Assembly: GCA_009838195.1 (NCBI GenBank)
Contig: VXSC01000036.1
Span: forward strand, 1 to 64,000
DNA: 64,000 nucleotides
DNA from: Rhodothermaceae bacterium
Lineage (GTDB): Bacteria > Bacteroidota > Rhodothermia > Rhodothermales > Bin80
Reading direction: 5' to 3'
Shown here: positions 9,194 to 20,210 of the stretch, one piece after another
Numbering within the stretch: position 1 is the first letter of the stretch
Layout of the letters: every line of letters begins with the position of its first letter
Position numbers and translations under genes: made by a program
Notes under the pieces: model-generated
Database searches by the model: none
Told to the model about the DNA's origin: nothing
What the model saw: the letters and a program-made list of their open reading frames with translations, nothing else

Positions 9194-10765
9194 CTATTCC
9201 CATTCAATAGTGGCTGGAGGCTTCGAACTGATATCGTATGCCACACGGTTAATCCCTCTCACTTCATTCACAATCCGATTGGCCACATGCCCCAGAAACT
9301 CTAGGGGGAGCTTTGCCCAGTCCGCTGTCATCCCATCCTTACTGGTCACGGCTCTAAGTACGCAGACCTGCTCGTAGGTACGCTCATCCCCCATGACCCC
9401 CACGCTTTGAACGGGAAGCAAAACTGCAAAGGCTTGCCATACTGAAGTATAGTACCCCTGGGTATGCAGTTCTTCAATAAATATTCGATCTGCCTCCCGA
9501 ACAAGCTCCAGTGTTTTATCACATACCTCACCAAGAATTCGAACAGCAAGCCCGGGGCCTGGGAATGGATGTCGACCAATCATCTCTTTTGGCAGTCCAA
9601 GCAATGTACCGATCTCGCGAACTTCGTCTTTGAATAACTCCCGAAAGGGCTCAAGGATCTCAAATGGATGATCTTCGGGTAATCCACCAACATTATGATG
9701 TGTCTTGATGGTCACACTCGGTCCCTTGAACGACACGCTTTCGATCACATCTGGATAAAGTGTTCCTTGTGCCAGGAATCTTGGTTTTGCCCCCAGTGCA
9801 AATGAGATCGCTGACGTAGCTTCTTCAAAGACATGTACAAACGTGTTCCCAATCACGACTCGCTTACGTTCGGGATCCGTAATTCCCTGCAGTTGCTTCA
9901 GAAAACGTTCACTGGCATCAATTGCTTCCAAGCGTATATGGAAATGATCTCGAAATGTCCGCTGTACACTCTCCCATTCACCATGTCGCAGTAGCCCGTT
10001 GTTGACAAAAATGCAGGTAAGTTGATCGCCGATCGCCTTGTGAATCAGGCAGGCGGCAACGGAAGAATCCACCCCTCCCGACAGCCCCAGAATCACATTG
10101 TCTTTCCCCACGACATCCCTGATCTCGGCAACCTTCTGCTCCAGGAAAGAAGCCGGCGACCAATCACCACGGCAGCCACAAATGTTGCGGACAAAATTCT
10201 CGAAAATATGACGACCACTCTCGGTGTGTACCACCTCGGGATGAAACTGCACACCGTAATGGGGGAGCGTCTCATGACGCAGAGCTGCAATGGGCGCACT
10301 TCTCGTATCTGCAATGATCTCATACCCCTTTGGAACATCTACGGGTAGATCCCCATGGCTCATCCAAACCTGTGAGCCATCTTTAACCCCTTCCAATAGA
10401 TCATCATCCTGGAGGACATTGATCCGAGCACGTCCAAATTCCCGATGCTTTGCCGCCTGCACCCTCCCCCCGATCGAATGCACCATAACCTGTAACCCAT
10501 AGCAAATCCCGAGCAAAGGCATTGGTGAGCCATCCTCCCGACGCAATTGAAGAAGCTCTGGGTCCAATTGGGGTGCTCCCTCTTGGTAGACCGAACTCGG
10601 CCCCCCGGAAAGAACAATCCCCTGCACGCCAGCTAGCTGCTTTAACTGCTGAATCGAAGTCGTGCAGGGAAGAATCTCCGAGAATACCCCGGCCTCGCGT
10701 ATACGCCGCGCAATCAGTTGGGTGTATTGTGCCCCAAAATCAAGAACAATGATTCGCTCATTCAT
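9194..10765 (-). CDS. guaA: GMP synthase (glutamine-hydrolysing)
   Basis: GuaA aminates XMP to GMP using glutamine and ATP. The 523-residue protein has the class I glutamine amidotransferase domain with the nucleophile Cys88 in GICYG and the His/Glu pair in GVQFHPEVVHT. The ATP pyrophosphatase domain carries the P-loop GLSGGVDSS, and the C-terminal dimerisation domain ends in the conserved PPATIEWE. Length and motif order are standard. It lies 14 bp downstream of gcvH and 7 bp upstream of the LpoA-like gene in one long minus-strand run. Confidence 0.97.
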   Translation of the reverse strand: MNERIIVLDFGAQYTQLIARRIREAGVFSEILPCTTSIQQLKQLAGVQGIVLSGGPSSVYQEGAPQLDPELLQLRREDGSPMPLLGICYGLQVMVHSIGGRVQAAKHREFGRARINVLQDDDLLEGVKDGSQVWMSHGDLPVDVPKGYEIIADTRSAPIAALRHETLPHYGVQFHPEVVHTESGRHIFENFVRNICGCRGDWSPASFLEQKVAEIRDVVGKDNVILGLSGGVDSSVAACLIHKAIGDQLTCIFVNNGLLRHGEWESVQRTFRDHFHIRLEAIDASERFLKQLQGITDPERKRVVIGNTFVHVFEEATSAISFALGAKPRFLAQGTLYPDVIESVSFKGPSVTIKTHHNVGGLPEDHPFEILEPFRELFKDEVREIGTLLGLPKEMIGRHPFPGPGLAVRILGEVCDKTLELVREADRIFIEELHTQGYYTSVWQAFAVLLPVQSVGVMGDERTYEQVCVLRAVTSKDGMTADWAKLPLEFLGHVANRIVNEVRGINRVAYDISSKPPATIEWE

Positions 10766-10779
10766 GCAAACTGAAGAGC

Positions 10780-11166
10780 TTATGCCACATGATCAGCATA
10801 CTCTTGGGCAGACAATAGAGATTCGATCTGGGTAGGATCAGATAGGCTGACTTCAATGATCCAACCCTCACCGAACGGATCACTGTTTACAAGCTCTGGA
10901 TTCGTTTCAAGTTCTGCGTTATGCTGATTGATGGTCCCGCTTACAGGAAGGAAGAGATCCGATACTGCCTTGACCGCTTCTACGGAGCCGAATACATCCC
11001 CCTGCTCCAACGTCTCTCCTTCAGGTTCCAACTCTATAAATACAATATCCCCAAGCTCTCCCTGTGCAAAATCTGTAATCCCAATCGTTACGCTCACCCC
11101 GTCTGAATGTACGCGGACCCACTCATGTTCTGCGGTATATTTCAACTCTTCAGGAAGTTTCATCAA
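10780..11166 (-). CDS. gcvH: Glycine cleavage system H protein
   Basis: The 128-residue protein has the lipoyl-domain layout of GcvH: YTAEHEWVRV at the start, GITDFAQGELGDIV, and the lipoylation site Lys66 in SVEAVKAVSD. GcvH carries the aminomethyl group between the P, T and L proteins of glycine cleavage. The gcvP and gcvT genes are not in the window. It is 9 bp downstream of accC and 14 bp upstream of guaA. Like accB, it is a swinging-arm domain protein that needs a post-translational cofactor. Confidence 0.95.
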   Translation of the reverse strand: MMKLPEELKYTAEHEWVRVHSDGVSVTIGITDFAQGELGDIVFIELEPEGETLEQGDVFGSVEAVKAVSDLFLPVSGTINQHNAELETNPELVNSDPFGEGWIIEVSLSDPTQIESLLSAQEYADHVA

Positions 11167-11175
11167 TGAATTATG

Positions 11176-12519
11176 TCAGTGTGGCTGTTGTAGCATCTGA
11201 TTCTCCACGAAATGTGTATCAATTTCGCCAGAGAGGAATGCGGGATGCTGTAACAATTCTTTGTGAAATGGGATCGTCGTAGCTACTCCCTCCAGAATGA
11301 ATTCGTCCAAAGCACGCTGCATCCGCCGGATCGCCCATTCTCTGGTGGGCGCATACGTAACGAGCTTGGCAATCATGGAATCGTAATGGGACGGAATAAC
11401 ATATCCGGCATACACATGAGTGTCAATCCGGACCCCCGGGCCTCCGGGAGCATGGAACTGTTCAATCCTGCCTGGGCAGGGGCAGAAATTTTTATCGGGA
11501 TCCTCTGCATTAATTCGGCACTCAATCGCGTGCCCTTTGATTGAAAAATCAGATTTATAGAGACTTTCTCCCATTGCTACACGGATCTGTTGTTGGATCA
11601 GATCAAACCCCGTGACTTCTTCCGTGACCGGATGCTCGACCTGAATCCGCGTATTCATTTCCATGAAGTAAAACTCACCGCTTGAATCGAGCAGAAATTC
11701 AACCGTACCTGCGCCTTCGTAATTCACCGATTCTGCACCCGCGATTGCTGCAGCTCCCATTCGGGCACGTAAATCCTCATCTACGGCAATGGAGGGAGCT
11801 TCCTCCAGCAATTTTTGGTGACGTCTCTGGATTGAGCATTCCCTTTCTCCATAGTGCAGTGCATTCCCCTTTCCATCCCCCATGACCTGAAGTTCGATGT
11901 GCCGCGGATTCTGGATCAGCTTTTCGATGTAGATATCAGAATTCCCGAATGCTCCTTCCGCTTCCGCCTGTGCAGACTGAAAATGAAGCTTAAAATCGTC
12001 ACCATCCATCACGGCACGCATCCCGCGGCCGCCACCCCCTGCGCTGGCCTTGATCATGACCGGGTATCCAATGGAATCTGCAAACTGTTTTCCTTCTTCC
12101 AGAGACGATACGACCCCGTCCGAGCCTGGGACTACCGGAACCCCTGCAGCACGCATCTGGTCTCTGGCACGACTCTTATCCCCCATGATCGCAATCGTCT
12201 CCGGGGAAGGGCCAATGAATTTTATATCATGATCCGCACAGATCGCGCTGAACAATGCGTTTTCAGATAAAAACCCATATCCCGGATGGATCGCATCTGC
12301 CCCTGTAACCTCTGCAGCTGCCATAATTCGATCCGGTTTGAGATAGCTCTCCGTGGATACTGCCGGTCCGATACACACCGCTTCATCTGCATAACGAACA
12401 TGCAATGCATCTTCGTCTGCTTTGGAGTAGACTGCTACGGATTCTAATCCCATCTCTTTACAGGCACGGATCACCCTTAAAGCGATTTCTCCCCTGTTCG
12501 CAATCAGAATTTTCTTCAT
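11176..12519 (-). CDS. accC: Acetyl-CoA carboxylase biotin carboxylase subunit
   Basis: AccC carboxylates the biotin on AccB in the first step of fatty-acid synthesis. The ATG at 12519 gives the canonical start [15 protein letters not shown]; the upstream ATG at 12546 would add nine residues and overlap accB. The ATP-grasp glycine-rich loop [12 protein letters not shown] and the catalytic segment [14 protein letters not shown] are both present. At 447 residues it has the usual length. It follows accB by 13 bp. Confidence 0.97.
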   Translation of the reverse strand: MKKILIANRGEIALRVIRACKEMGLESVAVYSKADEDALHVRYADEAVCIGPAVSTESYLKPDRIMAAAEVTGADAIHPGYGFLSENALFSAICADHDIKFIGPSPETIAIMGDKSRARDQMRAAGVPVVPGSDGVVSSLEEGKQFADSIGYPVMIKASAGGGGRGMRAVMDGDDFKLHFQSAQAEAEGAFGNSDIYIEKLIQNPRHIELQVMGDGKGNALHYGERECSIQRRHQKLLEEAPSIAVDEDLRARMGAAAIAGAESVNYEGAGTVEFLLDSSGEFYFMEMNTRIQVEHPVTEEVTGFDLIQQQIRVAMGESLYKSDFSIKGHAIECRINAEDPDKNFCPCPGRIEQFHAPGGPGVRIDTHVYAGYVIPSHYDSMIAKLVTYAPTREWAIRRMQRALDEFILEGVATTIPFHKELLQHPAFLSGEIDTHFVENQMLQQPH

Positions 12520-12532
12520 ACGAAGATCCAAA

Positions 12533-13045
12533 TTATGCGGGATCAACGATTAGCAACGGCTGATCGTACTCAACCGCATCACCATCGCTGACAAGGATTT
12601 CCAGCACCGTCCCGTCCACTTCCGCTTCTACTTCATTCATCAGCTTCATCGCCTCTACAATGCACACGGTCTGGCCCTTCTGAATGCGATCTCCAACCTT
12701 AACAAACGGATCTGCATCCGGTGCCGGTTTGGCATAAAAAGTCCCCGGCGTGGGGGACAGTACAGGCGAACCCTTTGCGACTGGAGGTTCCGGCGATGAC
12801 TCAGATGCGACAGGCGATTGGTTGCCCTGCTGGGATACATCGGTAACTGGCATAGACTCCGCCATAACAACCTGTGCCGGAGGGGCTGCCTGTATCGCCG
12901 GTGATGCATACTTTCGAACCAGAACACGTACACCGTCTGCCTCAATCTCGACCTCCGCCGCTTCGCTTTCGGATGCCATTGAGATCAACTCTCGAATACG
13001 ATCAAAATCCCTCTTGGACCAGTTTTTAGAAAAAAATTTAGGCAC
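12533..13045 (-). CDS. accB: Biotin carboxyl carrier protein of acetyl-CoA carboxylase
   Basis: The 170-residue protein has an N-terminal helical segment, a Pro/Ala/Ser-rich linker (about residues 45-90) and a C-terminal biotinyl domain. The biotinylation site is Lys134 in the EAMKLMNE motif. It partners with AccC, encoded 13 bp downstream. It is 30 bp downstream of efp, matching the efp-accB-accC order found in many bacteria. Confidence 0.96.
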   Translation of the reverse strand: MPKFFSKNWSKRDFDRIRELISMASESEAAEVEIEADGVRVLVRKYASPAIQAAPPAQVVMAESMPVTDVSQQGNQSPVASESSPEPPVAKGSPVLSPTPGTFYAKPAPDADPFVKVGDRIQKGQTVCIVEAMKLMNEVEAEVDGTVLEILVSDGDAVEYDQPLLIVDPA

Positions 13046-13075
13046 TTACTTAATGGTTGTTTCTTGATGAATCGG

Positions 13076-13642
13076 CTATCCTGTAACCCTTGTAATGTAA
13101 TCTCCCGTGTCCGTATTGACCCGAATCAAGTCCCCTTCCGAGATGAAGAGTGGAACATTGATCGTGGCCCCACTCTCCAACTTTGCCGGTTTTGTAGCTC
13201 CAGTAGCAGTATCTCCCCGAACACCAGGATCTGACTGAGTCACCCGCAATTCTACACTCTTGGGGATTTCAGCCAAGAGAGGTTCCTCGTTTTCTGCATG
13301 AAATAAAATATCAATCGCCCCCCCTTCCCTTAGAAATTCCCGTTTTGCTACATTTTCTGCAGGTAACGAAAACTGCTCATAATCCTGCATATTCATAAAA
13401 TGCATCCCGAGCGAGTCTTCGTACAGAAATTGGTGCTCTCGGCGCTCAATCCGCGCACCCTTCACCTTCTCACCTGCCCGGAATGTCTTGTCTACTACAC
13501 GCCCGGTTCGAACATTCTTGAGTGTCGTCCGAACAAAGGCTCCCCCTTTTCCGGGCTTGACGTGCTGGAATTTGACGATCTGCCACAGCTCGTCCGCAAT
13601 CTGCATGGTAAAGCCATTCCGAAAGTCTGTCGTATCTGCCAT
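13076..13642 (-). CDS. efp: Translation elongation factor P
   Basis: EF-P relieves ribosome stalling at polyproline. The 188-residue protein from the ATG at 13642 (an upstream ATG at 13654 adds four residues) shows the three beta-barrel domains. The modified loop is HVKPGKGGAF with Lys32 at the tip. The tip being lysine suggests lysylation or an unmodified form rather than the rhamnosylated arginine type. The C-terminal domain reads RVNTDTGDYITRV. A TATATTTT box at about 13677-13670, roughly 28 bp upstream, may be a -7 element of the promoter for the efp-accBC-gcvH-guaA run. Confidence 0.96.
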   Translation of the reverse strand: MADTTDFRNGFTMQIADELWQIVKFQHVKPGKGGAFVRTTLKNVRTGRVVDKTFRAGEKVKGARIERREHQFLYEDSLGMHFMNMQDYEQFSLPAENVAKREFLREGGAIDILFHAENEEPLLAEIPKSVELRVTQSDPGVRGDTATGATKPAKLESGATINVPLFISEGDLIRVNTDTGDYITRVTG

Positions 13643-13729
13643 GACTCTATGCACGACGCGTGGGTCGCGAAAATATAGGGAATTATATACTACCTACACG
13701 TCTATTGCACTGCAAAATATCCCTGTTAC

Positions 13730-14470
13730 CTACTGAAAGGCTGCCTCCAAGTGCAAAAATGTACTGAGATCCGAAACCCCCAACGTCCCGCTATATTGAA
13801 AGGGCTCTCCATACGTGCAGCCAACCAGCTGCCCGTACGTGCGGGCACGCGCCTCAATCCACTCAAAAAATTGAGCATTGGAGATGTAGGTTTCCGACTC
13901 ATCGCTGTGCTCCTTATACGCTGGGCTGTGGATCTGGGAGCCATAGCAACGGAGTGCTTCGGTGCGCCTCTTCCACGTACTGGTCACATCCACAACAAAA
14001 TCCGGTTCAAAATGCCGTACCTCTGCAAAGTACAATAAATGCTGAGGGCGCCACGCCGGGACATCCGCACTTTGATCCAGTTTCTCCAATCCAGCATAGT
14101 AACATGCATTACGAACAAGATGATGTGCAGCCACATGATCTGGATGTCGGCATACAGCGGGATGCGTCATCACGATACGGGGGTGCCATTTGCGTAGTAC
14201 ACGAATGAGAGTACTCAATCCATCGGACGTAATATTTCCATCGGGCAGTCCAACGTTTTCACGTACGGAGAGTCCGAGGATTGATGCCGCTTCACTGGCT
14301 TCTCTAGCTCTTAGTTCCGGCGTCCCTCTCGTGCCCAATTCACCGCGAGTCAAATCTATGACGCCAACACGAAGCCCCTGCATCACCGACAAAATCAAGG
14401 TCCCCCCCACCGCTAATTCGACATCATCCGGGTGTGCAGCAATCGCCATTATATCTAGTTGCTCCGACAT
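13730..14470 (-). CDS. bshB1: PIG-L family deacetylase, bacillithiol biosynthesis BshB1 type
   Basis: BshB1 deacetylates GlcNAc-malate in bacillithiol synthesis. The 246-residue protein has the zinc-binding AHPDDVEL motif at residues 12-19. It is followed by the BshB1-typical DLTRGELGTRGTPELRARE, a GLPDGNI segment, and a second metal site RHPDHVAAH. These features favour BshB1 over generic LmbE proteins. Its ATG shares one base with the leuS stop (14470), so translation is coupled. Bacillithiol as the low-molecular-weight thiol would fit a Bacteroidota/Rhodothermota host. bshA and bshC are not in the window. Confidence 0.85.
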   Translation of the reverse strand: MSEQLDIMAIAAHPDDVELAVGGTLILSVMQGLRVGVIDLTRGELGTRGTPELRAREASEAASILGLSVRENVGLPDGNITSDGLSTLIRVLRKWHPRIVMTHPAVCRHPDHVAAHHLVRNACYYAGLEKLDQSADVPAWRPQHLLYFAEVRHFEPDFVVDVTSTWKRRTEALRCYGSQIHSPAYKEHSDESETYISNAQFFEWIEARARTYGQLVGCTYGEPFQYSGTLGVSDLSTFLHLEAAFQ

Positions 14471-17067
14471 TACTTTGCAGCGACCAGATTAAGAATACGT
14501 CCAGGTACATAAATTTCCCGGCGGGGAGGATTTTCTCCCAAGAATCGTCGAACATTCGGTTCCAGCATCGCCGCCCGGATGACTTCTTGCTTATCTGCCT
14601 CTGGTGCAATACGGATGGTCGCCCGAACCCGCCCGTTCACCTGTACCGGTAAATCAACTACCTCCTCAGTCAGATATTCTTGCTTGAGTTCCGGCCAGGG
14701 AACATAGGCCAATGTGTCCTTATACCCAAAGCGAGACCATAACTCCTCCGCAATGTGAGGTGCAAACGGGGCAAGTAAAAGGACAAATGGCTCTGCAACC
14801 TTGCGAGGGACATCTTCCCACTTGAACGCTGCGTTCACAAACTCCATCAAGGCAGCGATGGCGGTATTCATGCGTAACTCCTCGATATCGCTTGTCACAC
14901 GATCGATCGTCTGATGCAGGATGCGTAGTTGATCCTGATCGGGTTCTTTCTCGCTCAGAGGATTTTCCGTGATCAGCCGCCACGTACGACTAAGAAATCG
15001 AAAGGTCCCGTGAACTCCACGGGTACTCCACGGCTTCACCTGCTCCAGGGGGCCCATAAACATCTCATAGAGCCGGAATGCATCTGCACCATACTGCTCA
15101 ATGATCTCATCGGGATTGATCACATTCCCACGACTCTTGCTCATCTTGAATGCGCGCACATCCAACTGAATATCCGGTGCTTCACTCAACACAAAGCGTT
15201 CCATACTTTTCGCGACTTTATCCTCGTCGATTTGAATCGCTTCCACGGTTGCCCCGGTGTAGATTTCCTTCCCATCGGTTACATTTTCGGCACTGACCCA
15301 TTTTCCCGTCGTAGTGTCCCTCCAAGCCGTGTATTCAAGTTCACCCAGGATCATTCCCTGATGAACAAGTTTCGCAAAGGGCTCTGGCGTTGAAACTACA
15401 CCGGCATCATACAGCACCATATGCCAAAATCGGGCATAGAGCAGATGAAGGACCGCATGCTCGGCTCCGCCAATATAGAGATCCACCGGCATCCAGTACC
15501 TTTCCAGTTCTGGATCTACTAGTCGTTTCGAGTTTTGGGGGTCAATGTAGCGCAAAAAGTACCAGCAGGATCCTGCCCATTGAGGCATTGTATTGGTCTC
15601 GCGTCTGGCTAAATTACCCGTATCGGGATTCGTGGTCATCAACCAATCTTTGGCCAAAGCAAGAGGGCCTTCCGGGGTTCCGCTCGGCTTAAATTCGTCC
15701 AATTCTGGCAGATTGATGGGAAGCACATCCTCTGGCAACGCTTGTACTTTTTCACTCTCGAAAATCATTGGGATTGGTTCGCCCCAATAACGCTGTCTGG
15801 AAAAGAGCCAGTCGCGCAACTTATAATTTACCTTGCGACGTCCCACATTGTGCTCTTCGAGCCAGTCAATAATTCGTGCTTTTGCTTCCTTAATTTGGAG
15901 ACCATTTAAAAAGTCGCTATTGATGGCTACACCATCTCCCGTGTAGGCTAGTCCTGTAAATCCAGCGGGCGGCTGAACTGTACGCCGAATGGGGAGGTCA
16001 TATTTTGCCGCAAACGCCCAGTCGCGCTCATCCTGACCTGGAACCGCCATGATCGCTCCTGTCCCATAGGAATACAGTACATAGTCTGCGATCCATATGG
16101 GAATTGCTTCTTCGTTTGCAGGATTTATGGCATATGCTCCTGTGAATACCCCCGTCTTATCTTTTTGAAGTTCCGTCCGTTCCAGATCGCTTTTATGGGA
16201 AGCCAACTCCTTGTAATTCTGTACTTGATCAAGCTGAGTTTCCGTAGAAATCTGATCTACCATTGGATGCTCAGGAGCGAGTACCATGTAGGTCGCTCCA
16301 AAGATCGTATCAGGACGCGTAGTGTAAACTCGAATCCTAGCGCCTTCTACTCCCTGAACCGGGAAGTCAATATCTGCCCCTTCACTGCGCCCGATCCAGT
16401 TACGCTGCATTTCCTTGGTACTCACGGGCCAATCTGTCTGCTCAAGTCCATCCAGCAGCCTTTCCGCATATTCAGTGATACGCAAGACCCATTGGCGCAG
16501 CATCCGTTTCTCGCAAGGGTGCCCACCGATATCACTCCTCCCATCTACAACTTCTTCATTCGCGAGTGTTGTCCCCAATTCTTCGCACCACCACACAGGC
16601 ACCTTTGCCTCGTACGCAAGTCCCCTCTCAAACAACTTCAGAAAAATCCACTGTGTCCATTTGAAATAACTTGGATCTGTCGTATCAACCTCTCGATCCC
16701 AGTCATAGGAAAACCCTAGAGATTTTAGCTGCTTCCTGAATCGGGCAATATTCCGCTCAGTCGTAATGCGCGGATGTGTCCCCGTTCGAAGTGCGTACTG
16801 TTCGGCTGGGAGCCCAAACGCATCCCATCCAATCGGGTGCAAGACGCTGAATCCGCGCATCCGCTTGTACCGTGCCACAATGTCTGTCGCTGTGTACCCT
16901 TCGGGATGCCCCACATGTAACCCTGCGCCGCTGGGATAGGGAAACATATCCAGTACATAATACTTGGGTTTGGACGTATCTACCGTAATCGGTGTACGAA
17001 ATGTCTTATTCGATTCCCAATACGCCTGCCACTGACTTTCAATTTCCCGAAAAGGGTATACCGCCAT
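14470..17067 (-). CDS. leuS: Leucyl-tRNA synthetase
   Basis: The 865-residue class I synthetase carries the HIGH-type motif HVGH (residues 51-54) in [16 protein letters not shown]. The CP1 editing domain contains [19 protein letters not shown], and the KMSKSRGNV loop lies in the last third. The C-terminal segment ends at [12 protein letters not shown], as in bacterial LeuRS. Length is normal. It is followed without a gap by bshB1 and lies 94 bp downstream of dnaJ. Confidence 0.98.
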   Translation of the reverse strand: MAVYPFREIESQWQAYWESNKTFRTPITVDTSKPKYYVLDMFPYPSGAGLHVGHPEGYTATDIVARYKRMRGFSVLHPIGWDAFGLPAEQYALRTGTHPRITTERNIARFRKQLKSLGFSYDWDREVDTTDPSYFKWTQWIFLKLFERGLAYEAKVPVWWCEELGTTLANEEVVDGRSDIGGHPCEKRMLRQWVLRITEYAERLLDGLEQTDWPVSTKEMQRNWIGRSEGADIDFPVQGVEGARIRVYTTRPDTIFGATYMVLAPEHPMVDQISTETQLDQVQNYKELASHKSDLERTELQKDKTGVFTGAYAINPANEEAIPIWIADYVLYSYGTGAIMAVPGQDERDWAFAAKYDLPIRRTVQPPAGFTGLAYTGDGVAINSDFLNGLQIKEAKARIIDWLEEHNVGRRKVNYKLRDWLFSRQRYWGEPIPMIFESEKVQALPEDVLPINLPELDEFKPSGTPEGPLALAKDWLMTTNPDTGNLARRETNTMPQWAGSCWYFLRYIDPQNSKRLVDPELERYWMPVDLYIGGAEHAVLHLLYARFWHMVLYDAGVVSTPEPFAKLVHQGMILGELEYTAWRDTTTGKWVSAENVTDGKEIYTGATVEAIQIDEDKVAKSMERFVLSEAPDIQLDVRAFKMSKSRGNVINPDEIIEQYGADAFRLYEMFMGPLEQVKPWSTRGVHGTFRFLSRTWRLITENPLSEKEPDQDQLRILHQTIDRVTSDIEELRMNTAIAALMEFVNAAFKWEDVPRKVAEPFVLLLAPFAPHIAEELWSRFGYKDTLAYVPWPELKQEYLTEEVVDLPVQVNGRVRATIRIAPEADKQEVIRAAMLEPNVRRFLGENPPRREIYVPGRILNLVAAK

Positions 17068-17161
17068 TTCTCAATCAGAAACTACAACTGTAGAGGGCTC
17101 TCCAAGGATTGTGGAATCGGCCGTGGATATGCTGCTTCATCGCTTCCGCTCTAGATTCATC

Positions 17162-18319
17162 TTACGCGAAGGCATCTTTTACTTTCGAAAAGAATGATTT
17201 ATTCTTCCCTGTCTGGTCCGGTTGAAATGCATTAGAGTCCCGAAGTTTTTCCAACGCCTTCTTATCCGAATCAGAGAGATTCTGCGGCGTCCATACACGA
17301 ATTCGGACCAGTTGATCGCCTTTTCTGGAACCTCTGAGTTGACCCAATCCTCGCCCCTGCATACGCAGAACCTTTCCGGACTGGGTTCCCGGGGCAATCT
17401 TGACACTCGCCCGCCCCGTGAGAGTCGGTACTTCGATGTCTGTCCCCAGCGCTGCATCGGGAAAAGAAATCTCTATATTGTAGATCAAATCACTACCTCT
17501 ACGGACAAAATACTCGTGTGCCTTTTCACGGATCTCGATCCGCAGATCTCCCGATCTTCCTCCGCGAGCCCCAGAGTGGCCCTGGCCACGCAAGTTGATG
17601 ACCATCCCATCCTCAACGCCGGCTGGCACTTTCACTTTTATGGACGACTCCCCATCCAGCCGCCCCTCCCCTCGACATTCTGAACATTTTTCCTCAATAA
17701 CCTGCCCTTCGCCACGACACCTTCCACACTCGGACACGCTCACAAACTGGCCTAGTGGTGTTTGCCGTGCCCGACGTTCTTCCCCAGATCCATTACATAC
17801 AATGCATACTTTTAATTGGCTCGCTCCCCCCTTTGCCCCACTCCCCTCACAAGTCTGGCATGGGGTCAACCGGCGAACTTTTACACGCTTTTCTGTCCCT
17901 TCCGCAATCTCCTCTAGTGTCAGAGCCAACTGCTGAGCAATAGTAGCCCCTGGCTGTCCCCTTTCCCGGGTACGCTGGCGCCTTCCTCCGAAGAAGTCAT
18001 CAAACACCCCCCCACCTGATCCTCCTCCGAAGATATCGCTGAATGCACTAAAAATGTCATTTACATTGTCAAACCCCGGCTGCCCACCTCCACCTGATCC
18101 GCGTAAACCAGCTTCGCCATAACGATCATAAACCTCACGCTTCTTCTGATCACTCAACACCTCGTACGCTACCGCTGCCTCTTTAAAGCGGGCTTCCGCC
18201 GCCTTATCACCTGGATTTCGATCTGGGTGATTTTTTAATGCTTCCTTGCGATAGGCTTTTTTGATTTCTTCTGAGGACGCATCGCGGTTCACACCCAAAA
18301 TGTCGTAGTAATCACTCAT
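17162..18319 (-). CDS. dnaJ: Chaperone DnaJ
   Basis: The 385-residue type I J-protein has a J domain with HPD at residues 31-33 and a Gly/Phe-rich linker. Four CxxCxGxG zinc repeats follow ([32 protein letters not shown]), then the two C-terminal substrate-binding domains. It stimulates DnaK ATPase activity and hands over clients. Its ATG overlaps the grpE stop by ATGA (18319-18316). dnaK itself is not in the window. Confidence 0.98.
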   Translation of the reverse strand: MSDYYDILGVNRDASSEEIKKAYRKEALKNHPDRNPGDKAAEARFKEAAVAYEVLSDQKKREVYDRYGEAGLRGSGGGGQPGFDNVNDIFSAFSDIFGGGSGGGVFDDFFGGRRQRTRERGQPGATIAQQLALTLEEIAEGTEKRVKVRRLTPCQTCEGSGAKGGASQLKVCIVCNGSGEERRARQTPLGQFVSVSECGRCRGEGQVIEEKCSECRGEGRLDGESSIKVKVPAGVEDGMVINLRGQGHSGARGGRSGDLRIEIREKAHEYFVRRGSDLIYNIEISFPDAALGTDIEVPTLTGRASVKIAPGTQSGKVLRMQGRGLGQLRGSRKGDQLVRIRVWTPQNLSDSDKKALEKLRDSNAFQPDQTGKNKSFFSKVKDAFA

Positions 18320-18936
18320 TGCGCATCAGCCTCAGCTGGAACCGCTGGTGCAATCCCCACAATCACCTTCGCATGTCTGAGCACCAGATCCCCCAGGCGA
18401 TACCCCGCTTGGCTTTCGTACAGTATATGTCCATCTTCTTCGCCTTCGGGGGCAGGTGCCTGCCCCACCGCCTCATGAAGATGCTCGTCGAACGCCACCC
18501 CAACAGTCTGAATCCGTTTGAGTCCCAGTTTCTCAAGTTCACTAAGAAAATTTTCGAATACAAGATTAATTCCAGACTGTAGGGACGAGAAGGCATTGTC
18601 TTCTGATTCGGCTTCTGCAGCTGCAGTCAGGGATCTCTCCAGATCATCAAGAATCGGCAGCAGCGTTCGAATCACATTGGCTTTGGCACGGAGCGACCAG
18701 TCGGCGCGCTGATTCTCCATGCGTCGACGATAATTGGCAAACTCGGCTGCAACCCGGAGTCGCTGATCTTTCTCCGCAGCCAACTCTTCGACGCACTGCG
18801 TCAAGGGATCCTGTATCTCCTCTGTCTCAGAACCATTCACGGATCCCTCCCCGTTCTGAGGCTCGTTTTCACTTGCCTCAGAAGGTATCGATTCCCCAAG
18901 GGATTCGTCTTTTTCCTCTGAAAATTCTTCAGCCAT
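18316..18936 (-). CDS. grpE: Nucleotide exchange factor GrpE
   Basis: From the ATG at 18936 the product is 206 residues; an earlier ATG at 18981 is possible but reaches far into hrcA. The N-terminus is acidic and disordered. A long coiled coil follows ([20 protein letters not shown]), then the C-terminal beta domain with [13 protein letters not shown] and [17 protein letters not shown]. GrpE exchanges the nucleotide on DnaK. It overlaps hrcA by 8 bp upstream and dnaJ by 4 bp downstream, so all three form one transcription unit. Confidence 0.96.
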   Translation of the reverse strand: MAEEFSEEKDESLGESIPSEASENEPQNGEGSVNGSETEEIQDPLTQCVEELAAEKDQRLRVAAEFANYRRRMENQRADWSLRAKANVIRTLLPILDDLERSLTAAAEAESEDNAFSSLQSGINLVFENFLSELEKLGLKRIQTVGVAFDEHLHEAVGQAPAPEGEEDGHILYESQAGYRLGDLVLRHAKVIVGIAPAVPAEADAQ

Positions 18937-20035
18937 TCGTATGTACTTGTTGTCTTGAACCTGTAATGGCGGGCCGATCAAGCAGAGAGGCCATCGTTTC
19001 TACGAGAGAAATTGCGCGACCATAATCCATACGCATCGGGCCGAGTAATCCAACCGTTCCCGTGCTCTGTCCCACGTTATACCGTGCGGTCACAATGGAG
19101 TAGGGGCTTACGGTTTCATCCTGAATCTCACTACCAATCCCCACAGACACCCAGTGATTGGTGTCAAGTTGACTGCCGGGTGCCTGCTCGAAGAGTCGAA
19201 CGACATACCCCTCGTCCTCAATAAGATCGATGAGTTGCCGTACCTCATTCGTACTCTGAAATTCCGGCTGTGCGAGCAGTCCTCGCGTTCCTGAATGGGT
19301 CAGTCGGCCTTTTACTGGGTCACTGAACAGTACTGCTGACTCACCGAGAATCAACTGTACAATCCCGGTCGGGTCATGATCCAGATCTTTGGTTCGCGCA
19401 ACATAGTCCCGCCGAATTTCCTCAAGTCGCAAGCCTGCCAGTCGTTCATTCAAAATCGACACAATTCGATCCAGATCTTGGCGCCGGATCTCCATATTCG
19501 TCTCGTAAACAATCGTTTTCACCAAGAGGCTCCGCACACTGATCACGATCATAATATTAGACTCGGAAAGTTGCACGACATCCAGTCGCTCCAGCACGCC
19601 GGTTGAAATTTTTGGGCTGAGAACCACCCCCAGAAGGTTCGACATGCGCCCCAGTAAACGGGAAGTCTCCCAGAAGAGCGTATCTGCATCCCCCATGAGC
19701 CGGTCGAGCCGTTCGTTGAGCAGCTTCTGCTCCTGTACGGATAGCTCCGGGGTTTCCATTAACTCATTCACAAATGCGCGATACCCCAACTCCGTCGGCA
19801 TACGCCCGGCAGATCTGTGTGGGTGTCTGAGATACCCCTGTTCTTCCAGATCGGATAACGTATTGCGAACGGTGGCCGCACTCAGACCAAGAGAAGACTG
19901 CTTGGCCAGTTTTCGGGATCCCACCGGCCCTGCAGTATCGATAAAATTACGCACAACCAGGCGCAGAATCGCACGCTCACGATCCGTCAGTGTTGAGGAT
20001 GAAACCCCATGATATGTAGGCCTGCGTTTACTCAT
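18929..20035 (-). CDS. hrcA: Heat-shock repressor HrcA
   Basis: The protein is 368 residues from the ATG at 20035, with an alternative ATG at 20080. It has an N-terminal winged helix (LTDRERAILRLVVRNFIDTAGPVGSRKLA, then LSAATVRNTLSDLEEQGYL and HPHRSAGRMPTELGY). The GAF-like effector domain ends with GPMRMDYGRAISLVETM. HrcA represses class I heat-shock genes through CIRCE elements. No CIRCE inverted repeat was seen between hrcA and sppA. A TACTTTG box (20077-20071) about 36 bp upstream of the start resembles the Bacteroidota TAnnTTTG promoter. Confidence 0.95.
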   Translation of the reverse strand: MSKRRPTYHGVSSSTLTDRERAILRLVVRNFIDTAGPVGSRKLAKQSSLGLSAATVRNTLSDLEEQGYLRHPHRSAGRMPTELGYRAFVNELMETPELSVQEQKLLNERLDRLMGDADTLFWETSRLLGRMSNLLGVVLSPKISTGVLERLDVVQLSESNIMIVISVRSLLVKTIVYETNMEIRRQDLDRIVSILNERLAGLRLEEIRRDYVARTKDLDHDPTGIVQLILGESAVLFSDPVKGRLTHSGTRGLLAQPEFQSTNEVRQLIDLIEDEGYVVRLFEQAPGSQLDTNHWVSVGIGSEIQDETVSPYSIVTARYNVGQSTGTVGLLGPMRMDYGRAISLVETMASLLDRPAITGSRQQVHTNG

Positions 20036-20210
20036 AGATAATCTCAATCGCAAAATCCTTGCCGCACCAACAAAGTACAAACCAGCCTGATAAAGACTGT
20101 CATTATGTCCGATGAAGCCCGCTGGATGCCGCCCGATTCATGTACGGTCTCCGTATGACGCAACCGCATGTCGCTTACTGCGTACCTTGTACTCTACTTA
20201 CTCAAATCCG